A stretch of 64,000 nt of DNA, from the NCBI RefSeq assembly GCF_003667345.1, contig NZ_RCWF01000004.1:148194-212193 (forward strand), written 5' to 3'. The translations under genes and the position numbers were made by a program. Under the pieces are notes generated by a model, which saw only the letters and a program-made list of their open reading frames with translations, ran no database searches and was not told the origin of the DNA. Positions 55,721 through 64,000 of this stretch are shown piece after piece. The stretch is from Poseidonibacter antarcticus (lineage in GTDB: Bacteria > Campylobacterota > Campylobacteria > Campylobacterales > Arcobacteraceae). Numbering within the stretch: position 1 is the stretch's first letter; each line of letters begins with the position of its first letter.

Positions 55721-55819
55721 AAATAGGGCAATTAGATTATAAATTAAAATATAACTTAAATTAACAGATAATTAACACTAAAACATTCAATTTTAAGAAA
55801 ACTTTAAAATTTTGTAATG

Positions 55820-55825
55820 TAGAAT
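55820..55825 (+). promoter_or_regulatory. Predicted -10 box of the first porin gene
   Basis: TAGAAT (one mismatch to TATAAT). Transcription would start around 55832, just before the folded leader at 55839-55890, giving a leader of nearly 100 bases. Confidence 0.3.
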
Positions 55826-55838
55826 GGCAGTAACGGGA

Positions 55839-55890
55839 TGTCGGAAATGATTCAGATATATCATTTTGAATGAGTTCGCGCGCTCCGACA
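55839..55890 (+). promoter_or_regulatory. GC-rich folded 5' leader of the first porin
   Basis: TGTCGGA at 55839-55845 pairs perfectly with TCCGACA at 55884-55890. Inside, AATGAT (55846-55851) pairs with ATCATT (55860-55865), and a third arm GAG-TTCGCGCG-CTC follows, giving a branched structure. The segment TTCGCGCGCTCCGAC is strikingly GC-rich for this genome. It lies 40 bases ahead of the porin ATG. Stable stems at the 5' end of porin mRNAs can protect them from decay or serve small RNAs; that role is inferred. Confidence 0.5.
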
Positions 55891-55929
55891 AACTGAATAA
55901 AGATTTCGAAATTTTAGGAGAACAACCAT

Positions 55930-57108
55930 ATGAAAAAAATCGCAAAATTAAGTTTAGTAGCAGCGGCAGCTGTTGTTGGATTATCAACTACTGCAAATGC
56001 ACAAGCATTAGAAAATGCAATCAAAGATGTAGATGTATCAGGATCTGTAGTTTACAGATATAATGACTATAATAATGATGAAGCAGGTACTTCTGATGCA
56101 AATAGCAATAACTATAAAATAGGATTAAACTTATCTTCAAAAGTAAATGAAGATTTAAAATTCAATTCTAGATTTATTGTAGGTGGAGCTGATAGTGGAT
56201 TCGCATCATTAGATGCAGGTAGTGCTTCTGATGGAAACGTTGATGTTACTTTATCAAATGTTTACTTTGGATATACAGGTATTTCAAATACTACAGTTAA
56301 TGTTGGTAAACAAGGTTTAACAACTCCATGGACTGTAGCTATTGATTCTGATGGAAATGAACAAACTGGTACAGGTGTACTTGCACTTTCGACAGTAGGA
56401 CCTGTTACACTAGCAGCTGCTTACTTTAACCAAAGTAACTTAGATACATCAAGTGATGCAAAACTTGGAACAACAAAAGTTTCAACTGTAATAGATGGTT
56501 CAGATGATATCGTAACAGTTGGTGCAATTGTTGCTGCTGGTCCTGTTACAATGGATGCATGGTATATTGATGTTCAAGATATTGCTGATTCATATACAAT
56601 TGGAGCAAAAGCTAATTTTGATTTAAGTGGTGCATCTGTAGGTATTGATGCTAGATATGCTTCATTAGATTTAGATGATAGTAATATTGATAATGATATT
56701 TTTAAAGTTAAATTAACTGGTAAAATGGGAATATTCAATGCAAAAGTTCTTTATGCTATGACTAATGATGAAGGTGGTTTAACTGCATTAGATAATGATG
56801 CTGTTACTACTGTAAATGGTTGGAGTACAACTGTAAATGGTAAAGCTGATGCTGATTACTGGCAAACAACTTTAGGTGTAAATGCATTATCTAACTTAAA
56901 CATTTCAGCTAACTACAATAATGTAGATTATGTACAAGGTTCTGATGATATGGAAGAAGAAGAATTATATGCACAATTTACATATAAAATGAGTAAAAAC
57001 TTTACTACATATGTTAGATATGGTACATATACTAAAGAAAACAATACAACTAACACTGATATCAATGATGATGTTAGAGGAAGATTACAAGTTCAATATA
57101 CATTCTAA
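55930..57108 (+). CDS. Campylobacter-type outer membrane porin (first copy)
   Basis: Outer membrane beta-barrel porin, 392 residues, for diffusion of small solutes. The signal peptide ends ANAQA near residue 25; the mature protein starts LENAIKDVDVSGSVVYRYND, then repeating amphipathic strands (VNEDLKFNSRFIVGG; NTTVNVGKQGLTTPW) and a C-terminal Phe in QVQYTF as the BAM signal. It resembles the Campylobacterota major porin family, and a related copy lies at 57949. AGGAG precedes the ATG. The folded leader, a strong terminator and clean spacing suggest high expression. Confidence 0.88.
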   Translation: MKKIAKLSLVAAAAVVGLSTTANAQALENAIKDVDVSGSVVYRYNDYNNDEAGTSDANSNNYKIGLNLSSKVNEDLKFNSRFIVGGADSGFASLDAGSASDGNVDVTLSNVYFGYTGISNTTVNVGKQGLTTPWTVAIDSDGNEQTGTGVLALSTVGPVTLAAAYFNQSNLDTSSDAKLGTTKVSTVIDGSDDIVTVGAIVAAGPVTMDAWYIDVQDIADSYTIGAKANFDLSGASVGIDARYASLDLDDSNIDNDIFKVKLTGKMGIFNAKVLYAMTNDEGGLTALDNDAVTTVNGWSTTVNGKADADYWQTTLGVNALSNLNISANYNNVDYVQGSDDMEEEELYAQFTYKMSKNFTTYVRYGTYTKENNTTNTDINDDVRGRLQVQYTF

Positions 57109-57137
57109 TATTTTAGAATATAAAACTTTTAAACTTC

Positions 57138-57172
57138 AAGGGTTTAGAGATTTTTCTCTAAACCCTTTTTTT
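57138..57172 (+). terminator. Terminator behind the first porin
   Basis: A 13-bp perfect stem AAGGGTTTAGAGA / TCTCTAAACCCTT with a TTTT loop, then a T-run. Strong. Confidence 0.92.
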
Positions 57173-57237
57173 ATACCTATTATAAATATTTAATCTTATT
57201 ATGATAAAATCTTTAAAACTAAAAAAAGGACTTTATC

Positions 57238-57870
57238 TTGAAAAAAGCTATTCTTTCATCAATACTATTATTAAGCTCAACATCTATCTTTGCAGATACA
57301 ACAATGTGTTTTAAAGAAAATCATAAATCAATGAGTACTATTGAAAATACTCCACTAGATGGTGGTGTTTGTGCTGGACAAAACACTATCAATGATATGA
57401 AAGCAAAAGGCTGGATAGTTGAAGATATAAAAATATCACAAACTCCAAATGGAATGAGTTTTATATATATTCTTAAAACACCTACACAGCAAGTAAGTAA
57501 CACAGTAAGTTCGACAGAAAATCAAGCGGATATGGAAGCTAGAATTTTAAAAAAATTAGAAAATAAAAAAGAAGAAGAGAAAAAAGCCCAAGAAATAAAA
57601 GAAATAAAAGACGCTGCAATAGCAGGGGAAAATACTTATGTAAATAAATGCCAATCTTGTCATGGAACAAATGGAGAGAAAAAAGCATATAATACATCAA
57701 GACCATTAAAAGATATGACAATGGAAGAAATGACTTTATCAATTAGAGACTACAAACTAGGAGAAAGAAATACACAAAATGCCATTATAATGACTCCTTA
57801 TGCTAATTTCTTAGATGTTAATGAAATAAAAGGTATTTATTCATATTTAAATAAAATAAATAATAATTAA
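57238..57870 (+). CDS. Secreted protein with a C-terminal cytochrome c domain
   Basis: 210 residues, TTG start with AAAAGGA upstream. A signal peptide ends FADTT near residue 20. The N-terminal domain (about 20-85) has two cysteines (TMCFKEN; GGVCAGQ) and is unrecognised. A lysine/glutamate-rich helix follows (residues 95-125), then a cytochrome c-like domain with CQSCH near 140 and a candidate axial Met in IIMTPYANF. It is probably periplasmic electron transfer or sensing. It sits alone between two porin genes. Confidence 0.8.
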   Translation: MKKAILSSILLLSSTSIFADTTMCFKENHKSMSTIENTPLDGGVCAGQNTINDMKAKGWIVEDIKISQTPNGMSFIYILKTPTQQVSNTVSSTENQADMEARILKKLENKKEEEKKAQEIKEIKDAAIAGENTYVNKCQSCHGTNGEKKAYNTSRPLKDMTMEEMTLSIRDYKLGERNTQNAIIMTPYANFLDVNEIKGIYSYLNKINNN

Positions 57871-57948
57871 CAAATAGTTAACAATTATAAGTAATTTATA
57901 AGTAATATTCAGATAACTTTATGGTATTAATAAAAAAGGACTAGAAGA

Positions 57949-59115
57949 ATGAAAATCACAAAATTAAGTTTAGCCGCAATTATTGCAATTGGTTCTATTA
58001 CATGTGCAAATGCACAGAGTTTAGAAAATGCAATTAAGAATGTTGAAGTATCTGGAACAGTAGTATATAGATACAATAATTATGAAGAAAATAACAGTGC
58101 TCAAAAAGATGACTCATATACTGCAAATAATTATAAAGCTGCAATTAATGTAAGCTCAAAAGTAAATGATGATATTAAATTTAACTCAAGATTTATTGCA
58201 GGTAATCAAGATAATGCAGGTGAAAATGTATATAATACTCAAAGTGAGAGTGATGAAAACTTTGATGTATTCTTATCAGAAGTTAATTTTGCTTATTCTG
58301 GTATTGAAAATACTATGATTACTATTGGTAAACAAGGTATTACAACTCCTTTTACTCTTTCTAGAGATTCATTAGGTAATGAAGCAACTGGTACAGGTGT
58401 TGTAGCTAGTACTCATATGGGTGATTTAGTATCTTTAACTGCTGGTTATTTCAATCAAACTAATCTTGATACAGGTGATCTTTTATCAAGTGTAGTGTCT
58501 GGTTCTAATGACTTTTACTATGTAAATGGTGTTTTAGCATTTTCAGGAATTACTATAGATGCAACATATGCAGATTCTGAAGATCAATTTGATGCATATT
58601 CAATTGGTGTTGCTACAAATATTGACTTAGGATCTGTTTCATTAAGTCCTTATGCTAGATATTCAGAATTAAACGAAGATGTATCTGATATTGAAAATAC
58701 TTTATGGAAAGTAGGTATGGGTGCACAAGCTGGAATCTTTGGAGCTTACCTTGCTTATGGTGAAACAGGTGAAGATGGTGGTAATGTAGCTATTGATGCT
58801 AGTTCAGACGCTGGTATGGATGATCACTGGAGAGTAACATTAACAGGGATAAGTGATGCTTCTGTTATTTATGCATCTGTTAATGCTCAAGTAACTGAAA
58901 AATTAAATCTTGCAGTAAAATATAGTGAAATTGATGCTGGTACAGCTTCAAATGATATAGACCAAAATGAAATTTATGCACAAGCTGCATATAAAATGAG
59001 TAAAAACTTATCTACTTATGTTAGATTAGGTCAATTAGAAAAAGATGGTTACTATGCAGATGGTAGTGATTTAGATTCTATTATTGGTAGAGCTCATATC
59101 CAATACTCTTTCTAG
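57949..59115 (+). CDS. Campylobacter-type outer membrane porin (second copy)
   Basis: Outer membrane porin of 388 residues. Like the first copy it has a signal peptide (TCANAQS), then LENAIKNVEVSGTVVYRYNN and the strand VNDDIKFNSRFIAG, and ends in HIQYSF. The strand ITIGKQGITTPF parallels VNVGKQGLTTPW of the first copy, but most loops differ, so this is an old, diverged duplication. AAAGGA precedes the ATG. A terminator follows. Confidence 0.88.
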   Translation: MKITKLSLAAIIAIGSITCANAQSLENAIKNVEVSGTVVYRYNNYEENNSAQKDDSYTANNYKAAINVSSKVNDDIKFNSRFIAGNQDNAGENVYNTQSESDENFDVFLSEVNFAYSGIENTMITIGKQGITTPFTLSRDSLGNEATGTGVVASTHMGDLVSLTAGYFNQTNLDTGDLLSSVVSGSNDFYYVNGVLAFSGITIDATYADSEDQFDAYSIGVATNIDLGSVSLSPYARYSELNEDVSDIENTLWKVGMGAQAGIFGAYLAYGETGEDGGNVAIDASSDAGMDDHWRVTLTGISDASVIYASVNAQVTEKLNLAVKYSEIDAGTASNDIDQNEIYAQAAYKMSKNLSTYVRLGQLEKDGYYADGSDLDSIIGRAHIQYSF

Positions 59116-59137
59116 TCAAAGAAATTAATCAAAAAAC

Positions 59138-59171
59138 AAAAAAGCTTAGAGTTTTACTCTAGGCTTTTTTT
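59138..59171 (+). terminator. Terminator behind the second porin
   Basis: A 12-bp stem AAAAGCTTAGAG / CTCTAGGCTTTT (one G-U pair) with a TTTTA loop and a T-run. Confidence 0.88.
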
Positions 59172-59217
59172 ATATCTAATAAAAACTTATCTAAACAGCT
59201 TTTATACAAATTTAAAG

Positions 59218-59223
59218 TATAAT
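59218..59223 (+). promoter_or_regulatory. prfB: Predicted -10 box of prfB
   Basis: TATAAT 25 bases ahead of the prfB ATG, behind the porin terminator. Consensus match only. Confidence 0.45.
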
Positions 59224-59248
59224 TCATTTTTTAAAGGATTGTACTTAT

Positions 59249-60343
59249 ATGGATGCTTACGAATACTCAGAATTATTAAAATTATTAAATACTAAACTAG
59301 AAAATATTAGAAGTATATTAAAACCTGATGCTTTAAATGCTAGAGTTGAAGAAATTATAAAACTAGAATCAGAACAAGACTTTTGGAATGATGTTGAAAA
59401 TGCTACTAAAATTGGTATTGAAAAAAATAGATTATTATCAAAACTAAGTAAGTTTAATAAAGCAAATGAAGCTTTAAGTGGAACAAACGAACTTTATGAA
59501 TTAGCACAAGAAGAAAACGATGATGATACTTTTGAAATGCTTCATGAAGAGGCTAAAGAACTTGATGATTTAATAAGATCTACTGAAATTCAAGTAATGC
59601 TTTCAAATCCTGATGATATTTCAAATGCAATTGTTACAATTCATCCAGGAGCTGGTGGAACTGAATCACAAGACTGGGCTGCAATGCTTTATAGAATGTA
59701 TTTAAGATGGGCTGAACGCCAAAACTTTAAGATTGATACACTAGATTATCAACCTGGAGATGAAGCTGGTATCAAAGATGTATCGTTTATCATTAAAGGT
59801 GAAAATGCTTATGGTTATTTAAAAGCTGAAAATGGTATCCATAGACTTGTACGAATTTCACCTTTTGATTCAAATGCAAAAAGACATACTTCATTTGCTT
59901 CAGTTATGGTAAGTCCTGAAATTGATGATAATATTGATATTGTAGTTGAAGATAAAGATATTAGAATTGATACATACAGATCAAGTGGAGCTGGTGGACA
60001 ACATGTTAATAAAACTGAATCAGCTATTAGGATTACGCATATTGAAACAAATATAGTAGTTCAATGTCAAAATGATAGATCTCAACACAAAAATAAAGCT
60101 AGTGCTTTGAAAATGTTAAAATCACGTCTTTATGAATATGAACTAGCAAAACAACAAGCAGTAAAAGATGGAGTTGAGAAATCAGATAATGGTTGGGGAC
60201 ATCAAATTAGATCTTATGTAATGCAACCATATCAACAAGTAAAAGATACTCGTTCAAACATTGGATACTCAAATGTAGATGCAATTTTAGATGGTGATAT
60301 TACAAAAATTATAGAAGATGTATTAATAGCAACTGCTAAATAG
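59249..60343 (+). CDS. prfB: Peptide chain release factor 2
   Basis: Recognises UGA and UAA stop codons and releases the peptide. 364 residues in a single uninterrupted frame, so the programmed +1 frameshift used by many bacteria is absent. The GGQ motif is in [20 protein letters not shown] near residues 248-267, and the stop-recognition region [16 protein letters not shown] lies near 132-147. The codon-recognition tripeptide of RF2 is SPF ([12 protein letters not shown] near 205). Convergent with addB, 14 bases apart. Confidence 0.97.
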   Translation: MDAYEYSELLKLLNTKLENIRSILKPDALNARVEEIIKLESEQDFWNDVENATKIGIEKNRLLSKLSKFNKANEALSGTNELYELAQEENDDDTFEMLHEEAKELDDLIRSTEIQVMLSNPDDISNAIVTIHPGAGGTESQDWAAMLYRMYLRWAERQNFKIDTLDYQPGDEAGIKDVSFIIKGENAYGYLKAENGIHRLVRISPFDSNAKRHTSFASVMVSPEIDDNIDIVVEDKDIRIDTYRSSGAGGQHVNKTESAIRITHIETNIVVQCQNDRSQHKNKASALKMLKSRLYEYELAKQQAVKDGVEKSDNGWGHQIRSYVMQPYQQVKDTRSNIGYSNVDAILDGDITKIIEDVLIATAK

Positions 60344-60357
60344 ATAAGACTTATGTT

Positions 60358-62718
60358 TTATCTATTACAAATAGTTGTATATGGACAATAAACACAAGTG
60401 CTTTTTTCTTCACACTTAGAAAAATTAATATCATTTTTTGATAACTCTTTCAAATCATCAAACTTCTTAGTTAATAATTCTAGTTTATTATCAAGTGCTA
60501 TTTCTTCTATTAATTTAGTATTTGCTAAATCATAATAATAAGCATTTATTTTATCAGTTTTATACATTTCACTCATAGCTAAATAATAGAATTCTAATTG
60601 AAAATCTTTTGATTTTTCATAGTTCTTAAAAGTATCAACTTTTAGAGAACTTGATGTTTTATAATCAATTACTTCATATCTATCTTCATATAAATCAACT
60701 CTATCAATAACACCTTTTATTTTAATATCATCAAAAGTTATATTAAAATTCTTTTCAAGTTCTATTACTTTTCTATTTTCTAATCTTTTTTTATCGTATA
60801 AATAAAAATCATATAGTTTCTTTTTCCATATTTCTAAATCAAGTGCTAAAAATGGATTTGTACTTCTAAATTCTGTGAAAAGATTTTCTATTGTTTTATA
60901 TGAACTATCATAGTCATAATCTTTATAATATTTTTCAAGAATAGTATGAACAATACTTCCTAATTCAAAAGCTTTAGGTTTTAATGATAGTGTATGTTCA
61001 TTTATTTTTAAAATATATTGTAAATAAAACTTTCTTTTGCACTCTAGAAATATTTTAAAAGAAGTTGCTGACCATTCAAATTTAGTTAAATCAACTTTTT
61101 GGATTATTTCTTCTTCAAAATGTGTGATATTATGATTAAAATATAAAATATGTTTATATAAATTATCACTTCTTTCAGAAGTTATTTTGTTAGGAAATAA
61201 CTCATTTGCAAATCTTGAAATTTGATTTGTATCAGAGTTAACATAAGAGATAAAAACATTTGAAGAAGAATCAATTAATCTTTTGTAATAATATTTTTGT
61301 AAAGATTCTCTATCATAAGAAGTAGGAAGATTTGCCATACTTTTTATTTTAGTTGATAGAAATTTATCTTTTATTGATCTTTTTGGAATAAAGTTTTCAT
61401 TAAAATCACAAATTATAATAGTATCAAAAGAAACAGCCCTAGTTTCTAATAAACCTAAAACAGTAATTTTCCCAGAATTTACATCATCTAGTGTGATTTT
61501 TGATATTTTTTGCAAGAAAATTTTATATAAATCTTTTACTAAAATATTATTTTCATTTGAAAATAAAAGAATATTTAACTTGTAAAGTATTTCATCATAT
61601 TTTTCTAATATTTCTTTGTTATTTTCATTTTCTCTTATGTAGTTTGTAATTAATTCAAAGTTTTCTTTTGTTGAAACTTTATTCCATAATGTTTTAATAG
61701 TATTATCAATTATGTTTTTATCAATTTTTAAATATTTAAGATTACTAGTATGTTTTATTTCATCTTCATTTAGATAAGAGTTAATAGCATAAGCCATTTG
61801 ATAAAGTTTGTAGTTCTTTATATTTCTTCCCATAGCATAGTTAAAATACTTCTCATTATCAAATAACTGCAACCAAGAAGCAAAACTCTCATCAGGTAAT
61901 ACTAATGCAATACTTGAAGGATTAACGCCATTTTCAATAGCTTTTGTAATACTTGATTTTATATATGCTATTTGATTTATTCTTGAATTGAAACCTTTAA
62001 TTTCAAGTGAATTTATTTTACTTTTGATTTCATCTTTTGAAATAATTTTTTTATTGCTTAAAGATATATTGTATTTGTAGTTTAACTCTATTTTTTCATT
62101 TAGAAAATCAAATACTTCTAATGATTTTTGATTATATTCATTTGAATAAAACTTCACATCTAAGTTTACAAAAGTACTCACTGCTTTTATAATATCAAAC
62201 TCTACTTTTGTAAAATATCCTTCAAATACTAATTCAATAGAATCAAATCTTTTTAAAAAATCTTTATTTATTTTATAATGCATTGACATATTAACTCTAT
62301 CAACACAAGAATTTTTATCTAAAATACTTAAATAATTATTTCTTATTTCTTCTAAAATTGATAAGTGTTCTAAAAAATATTCATAAGTATCAGCATCTTT
62401 AATACTTTTTATTTCTATTTTTTCACTTGCTAATTCTAAAAAGAATCTATAAATATAATCATTTTGTTTTAAAAATTTTGTAAAATTATCTGAAATTCCA
62501 AGTTTATGGATATTTGTATTTTTAATAGAATCTTTTAAGAATAAAAATCTTTGCTCTTCATCAATATATTTTTTATTATCAAAGACAATTGATTTTTTAA
62601 AAAATTCATCAATTGTCAATATTGAAGGAAGTAAAGTATTTTCATTCTTTTGTAAAGATATGTAAGATCTAATAGATCTTGAAGTTGGGAAGACTAATAG
62701 CTTTTGTTTAAATTGCAT
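60358..62718 (-). CDS. addB: AddB-type nuclease/inactivated helicase subunit
   Basis: Partner of AddA in double-strand break processing. 786 residues. The N-terminus (LLVFPTSRSIRSYISL) lacks a proper Walker A, as in epsilon AddB. The C-terminal PD-(D/E)XK nuclease has IKGVIDRVDLYEDRYEVIDYKTSS near residues 670-693. Four cysteines, one in FLECKRKFYLQYIL near 558 and three in CEEKSTCVYCPYTTIC, match the Fe-S staple of AddB nucleases. addA lies 43 kb away. It overlaps the FixH-like gene by 11 bases. Confidence 0.88.
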   Translation of the reverse strand: MQFKQKLLVFPTSRSIRSYISLQKNENTLLPSILTIDEFFKKSIVFDNKKYIDEEQRFLFLKDSIKNTNIHKLGISDNFTKFLKQNDYIYRFFLELASEKIEIKSIKDADTYEYFLEHLSILEEIRNNYLSILDKNSCVDRVNMSMHYKINKDFLKRFDSIELVFEGYFTKVEFDIIKAVSTFVNLDVKFYSNEYNQKSLEVFDFLNEKIELNYKYNISLSNKKIISKDEIKSKINSLEIKGFNSRINQIAYIKSSITKAIENGVNPSSIALVLPDESFASWLQLFDNEKYFNYAMGRNIKNYKLYQMAYAINSYLNEDEIKHTSNLKYLKIDKNIIDNTIKTLWNKVSTKENFELITNYIRENENNKEILEKYDEILYKLNILLFSNENNILVKDLYKIFLQKISKITLDDVNSGKITVLGLLETRAVSFDTIIICDFNENFIPKRSIKDKFLSTKIKSMANLPTSYDRESLQKYYYKRLIDSSSNVFISYVNSDTNQISRFANELFPNKITSERSDNLYKHILYFNHNITHFEEEIIQKVDLTKFEWSATSFKIFLECKRKFYLQYILKINEHTLSLKPKAFELGSIVHTILEKYYKDYDYDSSYKTIENLFTEFRSTNPFLALDLEIWKKKLYDFYLYDKKRLENRKVIELEKNFNITFDDIKIKGVIDRVDLYEDRYEVIDYKTSSSLKVDTFKNYEKSKDFQLEFYYLAMSEMYKTDKINAYYYDLANTKLIEEIALDNKLELLTKKFDDLKELSKNDINFSKCEEKSTCVYCPYTTICNR

Positions 62719-63268
62719 TAGTCTTTATATAAATAGAACCTGTTATTCCATCAACTTTAAATGTTCCAGTTATATTCCAATTGTTTTCATCTGTAATTTT
62801 GAAACTTGTAACATATTCATTAGATACATTTTTAAAATCTTCATTTTTTAAAAGAATATCAAAATCATTTGAAGAACTCATAGTAATTTTTAATACAATA
62901 TCAATTGCTTTTTTCTCTTTTGTAACTTTATCCATTACATATAATTTAATATCATTTTGTTTATTATATTTTAATAAATGCTTATGATCTGATATTTTTT
63001 CTAATACTCTTTGTGAATATTTAATATCTTCAGTTGTTAAACCAAAAGTCTTATCATTTATTTGAAGATTAAAAATATATTTACTTAAAAAATCTTCATT
63101 TGAATCAATAATATCATTATAATTTTCTTCAACATCTTGATAAGATCTTAAAAAACTTTTATCTTCATTTACAGGAAGTTTGATTGCACTATTAACAGTC
63201 CATACAATCATAGAAAAAGCAAAAAGAAAGATTCCGATAAAAAATAGTGGCCAGTAGTTTCTTTTCAT
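62708..63268 (-). CDS. FixH-like membrane protein
   Basis: 186 residues with one N-terminal membrane helix (WPLFFIGIFLFAFSMIVWTV, residues 6-25) followed by KLPVNEDKSFLRSYQDVEEN, and then a beta-rich periplasmic domain. This pattern, a helix, a Pro-Val and a conserved Y-x-x-V-x-x-N, matches the FixH family, accessory proteins next to cbb3 oxidase genes. It lies one base before the TPM-like gene on the same strand. The assignment is by pattern and is tentative. Confidence 0.6.
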   Translation of the reverse strand: MKRNYWPLFFIGIFLFAFSMIVWTVNSAIKLPVNEDKSFLRSYQDVEENYNDIIDSNEDFLSKYIFNLQINDKTFGLTTEDIKYSQRVLEKISDHKHLLKYNKQNDIKLYVMDKVTKEKKAIDIVLKITMSSSNDFDILLKNEDFKNVSNEYVTSFKITDENNWNITGTFKVDGITGSIYIKTNAI

Positions 63269-63904
63269 TTATTTTCTTCTCTTTTCTCTAAGTATTATAA
63301 AAGTATATGCCACAAGTCCAATTACAACAAGAGTATACATAAAAACTCTCCAAATAGTACCTGCAATTTTACCTTGACTTCCAATACTACTTTCTAATTC
63401 TATGTTTTTACTATCAGCTATTGTATCTGCAATTGCAGCATAACCATTTAAAGATGCAGCACTAACTTTTGAATATAAAGTATTTTTATCTTTTGAAGCT
63501 AACAAGGGCACAACGTATCCATCTAAAATATCATCTTTGTCTATAATCTTTTTTAAAGAATCACTCATTAATAAATTTACATGTTGCTCAACAATTGACA
63601 TTGTTAATAAAACATATGGTTTTTCTAATACTGGTAAAATTTGAGATTCATGATTTTTTAGATAGATAATTTTTTCTTTACCTTTAATTTTATCACCTAA
63701 ACCATAAGTATTCTTTATATAAAGATAAATATTTACACCTAATTTAGTTTTAGATTCTAAACCCATAGTATTGATTTTTTCTTGAGCACGAGGGTCAATT
63801 AAACCATCATCACTTAAAATAAAACCATTTGCTAATATATTTTGTGATAAAAAAAATAGAAGTGATAAAATCACTCCTATTTTTATATTTTTAAAACTTT
63901 TCAT
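63269..63904 (-). CDS. TPM-domain-like secreted/membrane protein
   Basis: 211 residues: a signal peptide ending near residue 26 (SQNILANG), then a globular region resembling a TPM domain (DDGLIDPRAQEKINTMGLES, VLLTMSIVEQHVNLLMS) and a C-terminal membrane helix (WRVFMYTLVVIGLVAYTFII) with a basic cytoplasmic tail REKRRK. TPM-domain proteins include membrane repair and photosystem assembly factors; the role here is unknown. One base ahead of the FixH-like gene and directly behind the tiny ORF. Confidence 0.6.
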   Translation of the reverse strand: MKSFKNIKIGVILSLLFFLSQNILANGFILSDDGLIDPRAQEKINTMGLESKTKLGVNIYLYIKNTYGLGDKIKGKEKIIYLKNHESQILPVLEKPYVLLTMSIVEQHVNLLMSDSLKKIIDKDDILDGYVVPLLASKDKNTLYSKVSAASLNGYAAIADTIADSKNIELESSIGSQGKIAGTIWRVFMYTLVVIGLVAYTFIILREKRRK

Positions 63905-64000
63905 TTAACCAACGAATATTTTTGCATCGTTAAAGAAACTAAAGTATAAAGTCACTATAGCTGAGACAACAAGTAAAATACCTATAATTTTGTCCATATC
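63905..64000 (-). CDS. Tiny membrane ORF, or end of a gene extending off the window
   Basis: Reading the minus strand from the edge, an ATG at 63997 opens a 30-residue frame (MDKIIGILLVVSAIVTLYFS then FFNDAKIFVG) ending at TAA 63905. Its stop is directly followed by the ATG of the TPM-like gene. The codon before the ATG is also open, so the frame may be the tail of a longer gene. It holds one hydrophobic helix. A CcoS/CcoQ-like oxidase-linked peptide is possible, but the sequence is too short to decide. Confidence 0.4.
   Translation of the reverse strand, partial: DMDKIIGILLVVSAIVTLYFSFFNDAKIFVG

Noticed and set aside
59249..59400. Programmed frameshift in prfB
   Set aside because: The frame runs from ATG to the GGQ domain without an internal UGA, so no frameshift is needed.
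1..64000. Prophage, integron, insertion sequence or CRISPR locus
   Set aside because: No transposase, integrase, phage structural gene, Cas gene or regularly spaced repeat was found; nearly all the sequence is housekeeping genes with uniform base use.

Overview
The window is chromosomal DNA of an AT-rich Campylobacterota bacterium. The best match is the Arcobacter group (Arcobacteraceae), but the species cannot be named from the sequence. The support is: very high A+T throughout, TATAAT-type -10 boxes without clear -35 boxes, a PetABC complex with a diheme cytochrome c subunit, a split AddA/AddB pair of epsilon type, Campylobacter-type QueD/QueE, two Campylobacter-like porins and a full liv-putA amino-acid use operon. 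No prophage, insertion sequence, CRISPR array, rRNA or tRNA gene was seen. The window is mostly housekeeping and densely packed.

Layout. (1) 1-8.3 kb, minus strand: one apparent operon. It starts with a ribbon-helix-helix-like small protein and an unrecognised 219-residue protein, continues with a branched-chain/amphipathic amino acid ABC transporter (livK-H-M-G-F), and ends with the proline-degrading enzyme PutA (cut by the window edge). A GC-rich folded element lies between livF and putA, and a palindrome sits at the predicted promoter of the first gene. (2) 8.5-11.6 kb, minus: an EamA permease with no usable start codon for its full length, a DedA protein, a nucleosidase-like protein, rplS and trmD. 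(3) 11.7-17.1 kb, plus: a small unknown protein, metE, ilvA, atpB and a ThiE/TenI-like gene. (4) addA (minus), then argB, thrC and the petABC bc1 complex (plus). (5) rsmE and a small membrane protein (minus), then moeA-queC-queD-queE, fabG-acpP-fabF-accA (plus). (6) hinT (minus), pheS-pheT-aroA, ispH-rpsA-serA-efp (plus). (7) 43.2-54.6 kb, minus: ribD, and a long run nadA-nadC-nrnA-M23 peptidase-lpxC-tsaB-thrB-ylxR-infB-rbfA-rimP mixing NAD, envelope and translation genes. (8) plsY, folB, porin, cytochrome c-like protein, second porin, prfB (plus). (9) addB, a FixH-like protein, a TPM-like protein and a tiny membrane ORF (minus) at the right edge, probably the tail of a cbb3 oxidase locus lying outside the window.

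The genes fall into a few working groups: amino-acid uptake and breakdown to glutamate; respiration (bc1, ATP synthase, perhaps cbb3); fatty acid and lipid A synthesis; preQ0 (queuosine precursor) synthesis; translation and ribosome assembly; AddAB recombination repair. The points most worth a second look are the two genes and operator-like palindrome at the head of the liv-putA operon, the folded element in front of putA, the start-less EamA gene in frame behind dedA, the folded GC-rich leader of the first porin, and a degenerate intergenic element near 43.2 kb. Apart from the 526-base stretch at 11562-12086, which holds one tentative small gene, no gap exceeds 300 bases.
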